Positions 35,001-45,600 of a stretch of 64,000 bases of DNA are shown piece by piece (the stretch's first letter is position 1; each line of letters opens with the position of its first letter). The stretch lies in the NCBI GenBank assembly GCA_030280995.1, contig JASXTE010000001.1, forward strand, positions 9,209,001 to 9,273,000. The letters are read 5' to 3'. The translations under genes and the position numbers were made by a program. Origin of the DNA: Hemileia vastatrix (taxonomy: Eukaryota > Basidiomycota > Pucciniomycetes > Pucciniales > Zaghouaniaceae). Below the pieces are notes generated by a model. That model searched no databases. It was not told the origin of the DNA and saw only the letters and a list, made by a program, of their open reading frames with translations.

Positions 35001-36240
35001 CCTTTATTGTAACCCTATTTAATTCCCTAAGATCATGAACAACTCTAAGCTTGCCATTCGGTTTCTTGATACAAAATACCGGACTAGAATAACTTGAAGT
35101 TGATTGCTCATACAGTCCAGTGCGTATCCGTTCTCTGACAACTTCAATATAGGCTTCTTTCAATGCAGCCGGAATAGGAATCGGTTTCTGCTGCCACGGT
35201 TCATGACATACCACAGGAATCTTGTAAGGCTCCCCATAGGAATGCTTCAACACACCCCTCTCCTCTTCTACAAAAGCAATGGCCTTCTCTCGCTTGACCA
35301 TCACATCCAACAACAACTTCTTCTCTTCTCCAGACAACCAACCATCAGGTCCAAAATTAACAACACCCAGTCTCTCAAAAGTGATTCTTGACGTCTCAGA
35401 AAATTCAGGCGGATTCTTTACCAAGGGACTTTCATAAGGATCTCTTGATAACCTTGGTCTTCTCAAAGGTGGATTTAATTCAGCAGGTAGCGGTTCATTA
35501 ATAGGTCGAACTTTATTTGCTACTTTCTTATATTTGGCTGCGTCCACATCTAAATTAACTTGAGGTAAAACTTTTACTTTTGTATCGCCATTAAAACTTT
35601 CATCAATTGAATCTTCCTCATCGCCAGAATCGGAATAAGAAAAATTAGAAAAATATTTTATTTCATTTTTAAATTTTACCCTTTTCTCCTTTCCCTCGTC
35701 TAATTTATAAACAGATTTTCCAACACCTTTGCTTCCCTTATCCAACAGTAAATCACCCGTAAAGAAAGTTGGCAGTTTAACCTCTTGCTGGAGGTCCGGA
35801 ATTGAATTTTCACAAAAATTATTTTTTTGTGTTTTAATTATACCGAGATTTTTTATTTGATTTTGATGTGATTTTTGCAGTTTACCCTCTTGCTGGAGGA
35901 CCAAAATAGAAGGAGATAATTGCAGTTTAACCTCTTGCTGGAGGCCCCAAATAACATTTTCACATAAGTTATTTTTTTGTGTTTTACTTATACTGAGATT
36001 TTTAACCGAGTTTTGATGTAATTTTTGCAGTTTACCCTCTTGCTGGAGGTCATAAAACATACCCTTCCAATTTTTATCCAACCTAATTTGGCCCATTTTG
36101 CCTTTTTCACCGTTTTTAAATTTAATAGAAAAACCGGGTAAATCCAATAAACATATAGAAAAGTCCAAAACGTATTTGCACTCCAAAGTAATATTAACAG
36201 AAAATAATTGAGAATCCACTTGAATTATCTCCAAGTGAGC
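32056..36240 (-). pseudogene. Element B pol: RT, RNase H and integrase
   Basis: One frame from about 36,234 down to 32,056, interrupted only by TGA at 34,654 and TGA at 33,349. After a repetitive N-terminal region comes RT (SSPVFCIKKPNGKLRVVHDL, LTRLPQGATNS, and FIDDGG as the YxDD box). At the first stop, RKFI-stop-EFAI, Arg (CGA) is the likely original. RNase H follows (YLAVDSSQVAAGAVLSQ and KLELCGVAK), then integrase with the HHCC finger (HEDLGHRGVGETF, CEECQRR) and a complete DDE (SLDAVHI, TVDGGPEFG, AEGMVERGH). It ends with a conserved GPYKI tail; no chromodomain is seen. This belongs to the gypsy lineage widespread in basidiomycetes. The catalytic residues are all present, so only the stops appear to kill it. 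Confidence 0.88.
35772..36050 (-). repeat. In-frame hairpin repeats encoding LQQE(V/G)KLQ
   Basis: Four CAGTTTA(A/C)CCTC, TTGCTG, GAGG units at 35,772, 35,877, 35,922 and 36,027 lie inside the pol frame, where each encodes LQQE(V/G)KL on the minus strand. Two further hairpin units at 33,713 and 33,771 also lie in the pol frame (LHQEDKLE and LPHEVKLAG). So the same hairpin family is used in both non-coding and coding parts of element B. Confidence 0.8.
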
Positions 36241-36305
36241 TGACCCATTTCAATCCGGGATCTCATCCTGAGGAGAGATTACAACATTAGAGCGATCAGC
36301 CCCTG

Positions 36306-36854
36306 CTACCCCAAAAAATGAGGGCATTCATCCCTTTCCAACAAACATAATTCACCAGAAGCCGTCCGTTTTATATGCCGCTTCTTGGTGCAGACACAAC
36401 ACTGGCACAGAGTAGTAATCCCTGGCCGTGTTTCCCAACCTTCATCTCCAGGAGGTGCTAACCGCATATGTAACCTCCGCATATCTTCACCAGTGATCTC
36501 CAAACTAATCCCCATGCCAGCTTGATACCCTATCCTGGCCTCAAAATCCATCAAAAAAGGACCACCAAGAACAGTTTTGACTGCTCCTCTGGCCACATAA
36601 AAGTGAACCTTACCAACAGATCCACCAATGCCTAACCTGACATGCTCAGCAGTACCCATCAGCTCTGTTGCATGCCCTCCAATACCTCTGAGGTTTCCCC
36701 CAGTTCCACTTTTAATTGGCAAGCCTATACTCGTCGCTTGCTCCAATGAAATTAAATTAATTTGAGACCCTGAATCGACCAAGGCCTTTACTTCTTTACC
36801 ATTTAGAGTTACCACCAGGTAACCCAGGGGAGCGGAAAAATGTGTATCTACATC
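36306..36854 (-). pseudogene. Element B aspartic protease
   Basis: KALVDSGSQINLISLEQATS gives the D-S-G active site and flap-side hydrophobics of a retropepsin. It is in the same frame as gag and separated from it by a single TAA at 36,855. After the end at 36,306 the pol frame differs, so there is one frame change between protease and RT, with a further TGA in GlyAspArg-type context near 36,251 where Trp would fit. Confidence 0.75.
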
Positions 36855-38918
36855 TTACCCAAATTTTTCAGCATTTTCACAAATATATTTCACCTCTCCA
36901 GTGGAAACCCGATGCCTCGTCAAATGCTTCTTTTTCTTTTCAGCAAGCGCCGGACTAATCGTAAATAACTCCCCCAAAGATAAGGGAATCTGAAGTTGAT
37001 TCACCCTATTCAAAACTGCGTCCATCGCATTAGCTTGACCAGAAACTACTGGCCGCTCATACTGGACCTTTGATTTAACAACCTTGGCCCTGGGTACCTC
37101 TTGAGGTCCAACCGAGCCATCTTCACCCCCCATTATAACATCTTCACTTTCTATAACCCTAACTCCGTCACCAGCTTCTTGCACTAATCCTGATCCATTG
37201 CTAGTCCTTCTTACTCCCTCCATTGGGATGGGACCGCTAAAACTTGGTCTGGGTAGAGACGCCAACGGTACGTCCTCCTCAGAATCCGAATCATCCTCTG
37301 GCATAGGCTCACCATTTAAATCAAACTTGCCATAACTAGGGGGCCCCATATCAGCAATCCCCTTCTGCATTTTATATAATTCGTCCTTAGAGTAAGGGTT
37401 CAATTTGTTGGTGGCAGTTTGAGCACTAGAAATCTTGTCCTTAGAGTAAGGGTTCACTTTGTTATTGGCCTTGCCAGGATTAGCCCTCAATTGGCTCTGA
37501 ATGCTACTTTTTGCCTTAGTAGCAGCTGCTCTTCTAGCAGCATTAACATTGTATTCGCCAGCCATACAGCTGCCCTCCACCTGGGCAACCGTCGCCAGCT
37601 CTAAACCACCAAAAGAAGTAGAAAATGTGGCTTTACTGACCTCTTTCTCCTTGCCCTTGTCAGCTTTACCACCATTACCATTACCATTTTTGCCACTCTT
37701 GGCATTAACATCTTCATCCGTCACCTCTTCAAATCTGGCTCTCCTTTCAGCCGTTAAACTTCTTCTGACCAAATCAGAAGGAGACTGTCCATCACTGGGC
37801 TTGATGAACAAACCATCAGGAAATTTATAAACTTTACCATCAAATAAAACTCGCCCAGCATCCATATCCTTATCAAGAGCAAAACAAACTGTTGCTCTGT
37901 GACCCCTCCTATTACAATAGGAGCACACCTTTGGCTCATCGTAGCCACCTCTATATCCATTACTACCACCATTCCCACAATTTCTCCCATTGCCTGGGAA
38001 GCGGTTACCGTTGTTATTGCCATTATAATTTCGACGTTCATAACCTCTAGACTGATAAGAAGTCGACGTCGACAAAGAAGCGATTGGGGCCTTGTTGGCC
38101 TTCTGGGTTTCTTGAACAAATATTTTTAATTGTTTAGTTAAATCGGCCAGGTGATCGACCATCTTATTATCTACATTACCCTCAACTTTAGCAGCAGGTA
38201 ATCCCATTTGAGCCTTCTTGGCCTCCTGGGCTTTGACCATAATATCGTTGTTTTCGGCCAAAACTTCGCTAACCTTGCTAACATATTGAGTGCATGACTC
38301 TTGATATTTGTCCAACGCTAATAACTTTAGATGGGCCTGAATGTTCTCTTTGATAACCTCCAGAGCTGGCAGTTTCTGCTCACCATTAGGCAGTTCCTTC
38401 ATCAAATCTTTTCTTGAAAGATCCTTCAAGACGTCCATACGAATATCCCTGCTGCATGCTGTCTAAAACAAATCTTTTGCTTGGTTCTCATGCACTAACT
38501 CGTCCACCAGTATGAGATATTCCACCACTTCATCAAACTGAACACAGAGCTTTTTGAAGTCAGCCATAGAAGAAACACCACCTTTTGCTTGCCAGTCTCC
38601 AACAATTTTATTGAGGTCCATCATAGTAAACCTAACACCCCATCTATCAACCATAGCTTTAGAAAGCTTAACACAATCCTTGTCCTTGAATGCCTGCATA
38701 GCAATAACCTCTTTTTCCACCTCCCTATCAGCAATAAAAAACCTAACTTGCTTCACCATATCCACATGGGAAGCACCATCAACAGCAGCAGCAGCTTCAT
38801 ACCTGCTAATGAACCATTTAACCTCCTCCCCATCAAACTTTGGGCCATCCCAAGAAACAATTCTAACTGAGGGAGTAAGAGGGTTAGAAGATCCAGAAGC
38901 AACAGCAGAAGAAGACAT
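36855..38918 (-). pseudogene. Element B gag with zinc knuckle
   Basis: ATG at 38,918 (MSSSAVASGSSNPLTPS), then a gag-like helical domain with WDGPKFDGEEVKWFISRYEA. A TAG at 38,463 lies in frame (KDLF-stop-TACSRD) where CAG is likely, and the frame continues to 36,855. A CCHC knuckle, CSYCNRRGHRATVC, follows a Gly/Asn-rich stretch; the rest is charged and low in structure. The product would be a structural capsid-nucleocapsid protein. One nonsense change separates it from an intact gag. Confidence 0.82.
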
Positions 38919-39076
38919 CCCAATAAGTAATGAAAAGCGTTAACAATCAATAAAATAACAAGCCTCTTGCAGGCCAATAACAAAAATCCAATTAGAGTTC
39001 CAGAAAATAAGCCTCTTGCAGGCTAATAACGTTCTTGATCCAAGTAAGTCTTTTAAAGAAAGCTAGAGAAATCGAA

Positions 39077-39093
39077 CCCCACGTTGGGCGCCA
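39077..39093 (-). promoter_or_regulatory. Primer-binding site of element B
   Basis: TGGCGCCCAACGTGGGG on the minus strand, three to four bases after the 5' LTR end. It starts with TGG as expected for pairing to a tRNA CCA end. Confidence 0.85.
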
Positions 39094-39095
39094 AC

Positions 39096-40206
39096 TATGG
39101 TAAGGTAAACTCTTACAGTCGCCTTGCTGTAAGCAGAATCCAGAGGAGATATATGGATTTAGCTGAAAACCCCGTCCTTCCAATAAAAATAACAAAGTAG
39201 GTGTTCTAAATCACTAAGCTAACCAATCTACTTAGATCTGATTGATAAAAATAATGAAACTCTAAAATAATTAACGCTTATTGAGATTAAATGATCGTGG
39301 CTGTTGATAAAGAAATACTGATAACAACAATTAAGGTGTACCAGTGAAAGATCTGAAAAGATTGACTTTTATGTTTTTATAATAATTTGAATTTTTATGA
39401 GACAGCAATAATCAAGTCCCAGTGATGAAGACCTTTCTAAAGATACCCTGTATGAAGTGTGATTTAAATTGTTGAGTAGTATTTCTAAAAATGTTATATA
39501 TAAAATATAAAGTTATAAGGGTATTACAAATTTATTTAATTTGTTGAGTAATAAAAAATGGGACCGTGGTAGTTAATGATTAAGCTGTATGATGTGTCCC
39601 CCCTCTCAATTTCGAGTTTGAGAAGCGCTTAAGTATTCCTAGTCACGTGCCTAAGTTTTCCCCTCCAGAGCTCTTCCAGAGTCAATCTGGAGCCCATACG
39701 GAGTCCGTACGGAGTCAAAGTGGAGTCGAAACGGAGTCCGTCCGGACTTCCGGACTCAATTAGAACCTTAAAACTATAATAAAAAATCTAGAAAAATTAC
39801 ACATAATAGAGCTACTTCTCCTTTACATACCAAACTAATTTTCGTAGTCTGCGCAGCTCTAATTACCCCGTGAAAATTCATCAAAGTTAAGTAATTTTTG
39901 AAAACGTAAATATTTCTATAAAGCTTTAAAATTCATTTAAAAATATAAGAAAAATAGTAAAAATTCTGGGAAAATTTCCCAAGGTTCTTGAGTGACTTGA
40001 CTTGATACTTATAAATTTTTCAGACCGTAAAATAAATTGTTTTTGTGTAGGCATTCGCTCGTGACCAATTTCTTCATATTTTAAACTCCAATAAATTAAA
40101 TAAAACCCTTTTATATATAAAAAATAAAAATAATAACGCCAATCTTGCATGCCGTAATAACTCCATTTACTTATTTAGGTGCTGTACTAAACTTTAGGCT
40201 ACCACA
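39096..40206 (-). repeat. 5' LTR of element B
   Basis: 1,111 bp, paired with 26,573-27,694. The CGGAGTCCGTA array (about 39,690-39,760) is shorter here by about one unit and carries several substitutions. Confidence 0.92.
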
Positions 40207-40970
40207 CCGCACCTTATCATCTTTAATTATTATTTAATTATCATTTAGTTACATTAAAATTAGTTATAAATCAACTAGTTACAGAATGTTAAAATTAAAT
40301 TAATTAATTAAATAAATAAGTAAAATTAAAATTATAATTTTGTCCCTTATATTTTTCTCTAACACCGTGCTCAATTGACAGGTTGGGAAAAATAAAACTT
40401 TATATTTAAAAAAATAAAATACAAAGATAAAATAAGATTTAAATATTCAAATAATATTAAATATATAAAAAAAATCAAATTTCTTATTTGGGATTGACAT
40501 TTACAGTAAATATTAAAAATATTGATGTATTTCTGACATACTCTGTAAATACATCTTTTTGACGCCTTCTTTTTGGAATAACTTTATTATTTGAAATACT
40601 CTTTCTGGAATGTTCTTTTTCTCTCTCTTTTCCTACTGTTTTTAGAATTTGATTTCCGTGCTTTGTCTCTCCTTTGCCTATAAAAGGCCTCTCTTTTTGT
40701 TGTCTTTTGATCATTCTATCTTACCAAACCATTTTATTACAACAACAACCAATAAAAACTTATTCTTATATTCTATATCATTAGTATTTACAATAGCGTA
40801 ATTCTAATTTATAAATTATATTAATATTTTAATTCTACCTCTTTTTATTGAGTAAAACAATCATCTTTGAATTAAGAAATACGTACAAATTTGTTGAGAA
40901 TCCATTTAAACCTTTTAAATCCTCGTAGAACTTCATACCAAAACTTCTAGACTAAAAGCGTACCTTGACA
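40207..40970 (+). repeat. Remainder of the 5' LTR of element C
   Basis: Begins with the duplicated CCGC and continues the LTR to ...GTACCTTGACA. It contains the TATA box TATAAAAG at 40,679-40,686. AT then TGGAAACCTTTCCGAA follow, a candidate primer-binding site starting with TGG. Confidence 0.92.
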
Positions 40971-40972
40971 AT

Positions 40973-40988
40973 TGGAAACCTTTCCGAA
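40973..40988 (+). promoter_or_regulatory. Candidate primer-binding site of element C
   Basis: TGGAAACCTTTCCGAA begins two bases after the 5' LTR. It is unlike the site of element B. The tRNA it would pair with was not identified. Confidence 0.5.
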
Positions 40989-41344
40989 ATATTGACGGCG
41001 CAACGTTACTTGAGGCGTAATTGAGGGGACCATCGGCGTACAAGCACCTGTAAAGGACGAGTGGAGGCGAGAAAACGACGAACGTCATACGTCACGTGAT
41101 AAAAGTTTTTCGCTGCGAACGGGAATTGAACAGCGCTCCAAAACTTAAATTCATATACTGACTAAAGATCGTATATATCGTGGTAATTATTGTGATTACT
41201 ATTTGTGGGTTACTCTTCACTTTTCATTTGCTACGTATTTCCTTTTACTCAGCACTCTGTAAGTGGCATTAATTTGCTCATTTTGCAGGGGGAGGTGTCT
41301 GGTAATTGTAATTTATTTTTATTATTATATTTTTATTTTATTTT

Positions 41345-41880
41345 TCCTGGTTGACCATAATAGAGCAATAACTGTTCTTAGTCCCAGAGGTAATAAAATA
41401 ATTATATATTAATATTAATTATTATCATTTTTCAGTTGACAATTGTCCTGATTAATTGAATTTTAATTGTTCCAGTTGACAAACTGTCCTGACAATAATA
41501 TTTTTATTAAATAAAATAATTATTATAATTCTTCAGTTGAAATTTGTCCTGATTAATTAATTGTTCCAGTTGACAAATTGTCCTGACAATTATATTATTT
41601 TTTAAATAAATATTTAACATTTCATTACTTCAGTTGACTTTGAGTCCTGGTAATCCAATAAATCTTTTTAAGTAATAAAATTCATATTTAAATTACTTCA
41701 GTTGACATTAAGTCCTGGTAGTTAATTAATCAGTTAAAATAATTTTTATTAATAAAGATTCATATTTGATTATTTCAGTTGACAATAAATCCTGGTAATA
41801 AATTAGTTGATTTAAATCCTGAAAATAAAAATTAATAGAAATTCTAATTTATTTCTACAGTTGATTGCATTATCCTGGTT
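41345..41880 (+). repeat. Leader array of CAGTT-anchored hairpins in element C
   Basis: About eight units (41,433, 41,473, 41,534, 41,567, 41,631, 41,699, 41,776, 41,858) of CAGTTGAC, a short spacer and GTCCTG in an AT-rich leader. Inner pairs covary: GACA/TGTC in some units, GACT/AGTC in the unit at 41,631; CAG/CTG close the outside. Units near the 3' end of the array are weaker. There is no open frame. Confidence 0.8.
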
Positions 41881-42032
41881 TAAAATTTTTTTTTATATTA
41901 ATTTTATTTAAGTTGATTTTTATCCTAAAAAGATTTTTTTTTTATTTTTATTTTATTTCTGTTAAATAAAAATTAAAAATAAAGACTAATTAATTTTTTG
42001 TCTCTTTTCCTTCATTTCAGTAGAATCTTAAA

Positions 42033-42668
42033 ATGACTGATCAAAGTGGTTTTGCTGCACGTGAAGAAGAACTAGACTTAATTGATTATGATGAGCCTAC
42101 TTCTGTAAGTTCTCCTTTAACAAGAAGAATTTCTCAAACTAATAAATCCTTGCCCCAAACAGGATGTGGAAATGGAAGAAGTAGAAATCCTAGTGGACAA
42201 TACTCAGGATCAGAAGCCCAGGACAAACCCACCAGAAGAGCTTCCAAGAGGCTTCAAGATAAAAAAGATGCCGTTGTCCCAGCAGATAAAGAATCTGTCA
42301 ATCCACATAAAGGAGTTAAAGACAGACAGCTTAAAACTAAAGGTAAGGGTAGATGCCTTGGAAGAATGGGAGAAAAGAACAAATACTTCTCTCCAAGAGA
42401 AAAGGAAACCTCTTCCTCCCAGGGATCAATAACAATTGGCTCCCCAATCCCAAGAGATGGTGGAAGTGTCCAAGTGACAGTGGGACTGGCTCAACACACA
42501 GTGGGACTACTTAGCTCAAAATCAGCATCAATTACCTCAGGTAGGTCCATCAAGGCCCACCCAGGCAAACCCCACTCCTCCCCACCCTTATCAAGGAGGT
42601 AAAAGAAGAAGGAAGCCCAATATGGTGATACCCAGCAAACCCTGGTACGTCCCTCTATTGATTCTCAA
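42033..42668 (+). pseudogene. Leader gene of element C (acidic, coiled-coil-like)
   Basis: ATG at 42,033 gives MTDQSGFAAREEELDLIDYD; a GTAAGT donor at 42,105 and a CAG ending at 42,162 would splice it in phase to DVEMEEVEILVDNTQDQ and on to a helical stretch, QIKNLSIHIKELKTDSLKLK, that looks coiled-coil. In that frame TAA (42,430) and TGA (about 42,475) interrupt a Gln/Pro/Trp-rich tail where Gln and Trp fit (QWDWLNTQWDYLAQNQ). A second possible junction, CAG before GTAAATCTGG near 42,703, could join it to gag. The unspliced frame also runs to 42,602, but its composition is less protein-like. The splicing model is inference. Confidence 0.4.
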
Positions 42669-45600
42669 GTGCCTTTTCTTGTGGCTGACTCTGTTCCTTC
42701 AGGTAAATCTGGAAGGCAGGATGAAACCTTGAGACCTATAGAAGCTGGAAATAGTAGACAGTTATCTCATGTATCTAATCCATTACTTTTAATTGCTACC
42801 TCAATGATTAATCCTGATATGGCTGTGATTGATGAAACTCTTGACCCTGAGTTCTATGAGAGTCTGGAAAGTTACTCAGTTTCCTTGTTGAGAAACACTC
42901 CAGATGTAGCAAGAATTAATGATGAGCACTTGAGAGATATTATTGCCAAGAAAAATCATATAATGAACAATATGCAATTGACTCAGAGATATAATAGTTT
43001 GTTAACTGATCAGGGTTATCAAGCATTAAAAAGTGAAGCACAGAGAGTCTCTGATGAATTGTCTCATTACAAAGCAACCCATGAAAATAAAATTGCTTTA
43101 TGGCAAAATATAAAAAATGATTTGTCTAAACTAAAAGATACTGTATCTGCCTGTTGCCAGGAGGTAGAAATAGATAAGATAAATCTGAAAAGATTGAGTG
43201 ACCATTTATCATCTTTTCAACATAAAAACCAATTATCTTTTGCAACTGTCAATGAAAGTTTATCTAGTCTTCCAAGAATGAAAACAAGACTAACAACCAT
43301 TGAAGAAACATTGAACTCATTGTTAAATGACCAAAAATATTCTGACAATTCTGTGAAGGAACATATAGTGCAGGATGCTCAACCAGTACCTGTGGCTAGT
43401 TCATCTAAAATAAAAATTGATCCAGAAATACCTGTTGATAACACTGAGTTTCCATCAAAAACTGATGATGCACCAGGATCTGCAACAGAATTAAACAATG
43501 AGATTTCAGCACAATTAGAGAAATTACAGCTGCTTCTTACTCAGAAACAAGCTAGTACTAAGGAGACTCCTTCAAATCAAAAGAATTGTCCAAAACTTGA
43601 CCAGTACCCAACATTTGATGGTGATTCTTCTTCTGATTGGCAACAATTTATTTGCAGAATTGATAATTTAAAAAATTCTTACAAACTCCCAGATGAGGAA
43701 ATTGTGTCCAAGTTAATTTCTTTGTTCACTAATGTTGCCCTGATGTGGTATGAATCTGTTCTCCTGGATGGGAATGACTACTCATGGGAGGATTGGAAGA
43801 AATTAATTAAAGCACAATTTGGTGGCTCCAAGTTCAGAATGGCTCAACAAAGGCAGTATGAGGAAACTAGATATAGCTCTTCTACTGATAAACCTATTGA
43901 GTTTTTAATGAAACTTGTAAAAATCTTAAGGGCAATGGACCCAAATATGGAGTTTGATTTATGGAAGGACAGGATCCTCTATAAATTACCAATGTCTCTG
44001 AGAGACTTGATTGTGGCTAGGACTGAGTTCTCCAAAGAACCCTCTTCTTTCATTAATACTTGCAATGAGATACTTCTAAACAATAAGTATGATGCAAGAA
44101 GATTCATTCCTAGGACCCCTTTGGAGAAACCCTCCACTTACCAACAAAAACCTCTGGAAAAGGTTGGTAAACCTTCTGCCCCTGTTGCACCAAAGAAGTA
44201 TGCAACAAACACTTGCTTCAAGTGCAACAAGCCTTGGCAGAAAGGCCATGTTTGTGACAAGAAGATAAATCTTGTGGAACAAACAGAGGAGCATGCTGAT
44301 GACACAGTGGCACTGGATGATACATCAAGTGATTGTGCCAGCAATATTTCATATGAATCTCAACAAGAAATCTTGATGCTGGAAGAAGATATTCATTATT
44401 TAAATACTATTGACATTGATAATAATGATTTATCTACAGTTGAGGATGCTGAGATCATAAAGAACATTGAGGATAACTCAATTGTTATTGCCCCTCTTAA
44501 GGCACCAGTCTTGATTAATGGAACCAGCATTGAAGTTGTTCTGGATTCTGGAGCTGGAGGAAGTGTAGTATCTGAAAGAGCACTTGCCTCAGTAGATCAA
44601 GACTATAAATCTAAACTGTTACCTATCATTTCTGAAAATTGGAGAGGGTATGGCTCTGTTTTTTCCCCCATTGGTAAATACAAAGCCACAGTGTTTTTTA
44701 AATATAACCATGGTTTTGTAAGAGCTATTTGTGATTTTGTTGTCATGAAAAATGATAACTTGAGCAATTGGTTTATTGTAGGGAATGATATTTTAACCAA
44801 GTATGGCATAAAATTGGATCCTTCAAACCAATGTTTCACAATGGGGTTGAATGGGAAGAGAAAATTTAAAATTTCCTCCCCTAAAAAATTATTAAAACCA
44901 GAATTGAACACATGTAATTCTGTGGTTCAATATAAAGGAAGATCTACAAAGGAAATGCATGCCCTTATGTCTGAAATTGACAATGCCTCTTTTGGAGAAC
45001 AACTTTCTGGTGAGGATAAAGATTCCATCATTAACTTGATAAAATCTTTTCCTATGGCCTTTGCTCATGGGTCACATGAACTGGGATTAGTTAAAGAGGA
45101 AATGAAACTTTCATTGTCTTGCCCATTAACTGATATACCACCTAGTTTAAAGAAGAAGCCTTATCCTGCTTCTCCCGCAAAGAGAAAAGATATTGAAGAT
45201 AATATCTCTACCCTTTTAAAAATGAATATTATTGAAAAGGTAGTTGAAACACCTAAATATTGTGTTATCTCACCTGTCCTAATTTCTTATGAGAAAGATA
45301 AAGCCAGGTTATGTGGTGATTATAGAGCACTAAATACTTATACTGTTGATGATATCTATCCTTTACCTAGAATCAGCTCTATACATGCTACTTTACAGGG
45401 TGCTAAATATATCAGCTGTTTGGATGGTAATAAGGGATATCACCAGGTACCTGTTGAGAAAAATTCTCAGAACTTTCTGATGATTGCCACTCATATGGGT
45501 ATTTATAAGTATATTAGGATGCCATTTGGCCCTAAAAATGCCCCTTCTGTTTTCTAAAAAGTAATGGATAACACATTCCATCAAGAGATAATTGAAGGTT

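Larger units (their letters stand above)
26573..40206 (-). mobile_element. Ty3/gypsy element B (13.6 kb) nested in the LTR of element C
   Basis: LTRs at 26,573-27,694 (3') and 39,096-40,206 (5'); target duplication CCGC (26,569-26,572 and 40,207-40,210); primer-binding site at 39,077-39,093; polypurine tract at 27,695-27,706. Order on the minus strand: gag, protease, RT, RNase H, integrase, a long non-coding tract with hairpin arrays, then two genes on the opposite strand, then the 3' LTR. By eye the LTRs differ at about a dozen sites plus one repeat-length change. It is unusually long for a gypsy because of the roughly 4.4 kb between integrase and 3' LTR. Confidence 0.92.

Noticed and set aside
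45555..45557. Programmed stop-codon readthrough in element C
   Set aside because: The stop is in the middle of RT at a conserved Gln, not at a gag-pol border; a point mutation explains it better.
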